64,000 nucleotides of DNA from Monodelphis domestica (taxonomy: Eukaryota > Chordata > Mammalia > Didelphimorphia > Didelphidae). The notes beneath the pieces were generated by a model. The model searched no databases, was not told where the DNA came from, and worked only from the letters and a program-made list of their open reading frames with translations. Shown here in pieces: positions 63,536-64,000 of the stretch. Numbering within the stretch: the stretch's first letter is position 1; the number at the start of each line of letters is the position of its first letter. The stretch lies in contig NC_077235.1 in assembly GCF_027887165.1 (NCBI RefSeq), positions 47,605,395-47,669,394 on the forward strand, in the 5' to 3' direction. The position numbers and the translations under genes were made by a program.

Positions 63536-64000
63536 CAATGCCAAAGAGTGTGGGCAGGAGGACAAAGGGGTAAAATAGAGAGCAGTGCCAACCACCTTGG
63601 CTAGTGTAAAAAATGGATATGTAGCTTCTTCTCTACCCACCTAAACATGCTTCCACTTTTGAATTGCTCCTCCTCTTCTTCCTCTTCCCCTATTTTTCAT
63701 CTATGTCAGGGTCTACTGGTAAAATAAGCAAAAAGCTTCAGGAGGCTTTTCAGGGACTGGCCCCACCACAAAAAAGAAGGAAGAGGGGCAGTGATGATCT
63801 GGTTGGGCCAGGGCCATGCAAGGCCATAGCTCACAGGGGATGCCAGTGGTGAGATCTTACTTGTTCATCCTAGAACCAGTATGACAAATGAAGGCTTGAC
63901 GTGGCAGTGGCCATGGAAGGAGAGAGGGAACAAGAAATGGAGAGTCTAGGACCTTACTGGAAAACCTATGGCACATGTGCTAGAGGGAGATTCTCCCCTC
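63536..64000. other. Intergenic to window end, nothing recognised
   Basis: A Lys/Arg-containing frame at 63664-63852 has no recognisable domain or splice support. Confidence 0.4.

Overview
This is a mammalian window and almost certainly a metatherian (marsupial) one. It is dense in tRNA-derived SINEs of the marsupial type (GGCAGCTGGGTGGCTCAGTGG heads), MIR/THER-type SINEs, L2, and a marsupial-like L1. It carries two genes that are neighbours on human Xq26.3. I cannot resolve the species. There is no sign of bacterial, viral or plasmid organisation.

Left part (1-15.7 kb): the 3' half of MAP7D3 on the + strand, six exons at 5117-5270, 7574-7678, 8958-9011, 12740-12827, 13874-14081 and 15346-15625. 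Together they encode the last 295 residues of a MAP7-family microtubule-associated protein. All splice phases agree. The 5' exons lie outside the window. A 5'-truncated L1 (792-3661) with a perfect 15-bp target-site duplication sits upstream of the first visible exon.

Middle (15.7-29.9 kb): the intergenic space between two convergent genes. It holds SINEs (some nested), a 0.3-kb CT microsatellite, a CA/CG tract, and a degenerate tandem duplication (24.2-28.9 kb). One copy contains a perfect 38-bp inverted repeat. The other carries an L1 fragment and a hAT-like MITE.

FHL1 (- strand, about 50.9 kb down to 29.96 kb): five coding exons encode a 280-residue four-and-a-half-LIM protein. There is a 1.3-kb 3' UTR with AATAAA, and a TATA-containing promoter/first exon near 38.4 kb. 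About 14.6 kb upstream of the start exon I found a second, coding first exon at 50843-50864. It splices in frame to give a 296-residue form whose start matches the known human long N-terminal isoform. Skipping exon 5 would open the KyoT2/FHL1C frame in the last exon, but the RBP-J-binding VWWPM motif of eutherians is not there.

Right part (38.5-64 kb): upstream of FHL1. It is repeat-rich except for a roughly 4.4-kb stretch (48.9-53.3 kb) in which I see no SINE and which contains the alternative first exon. At 58.54-58.75 kb (- strand) there is a decayed Ty3/gypsy reverse-transcriptase fragment. I saw no other host gene up to the window end.
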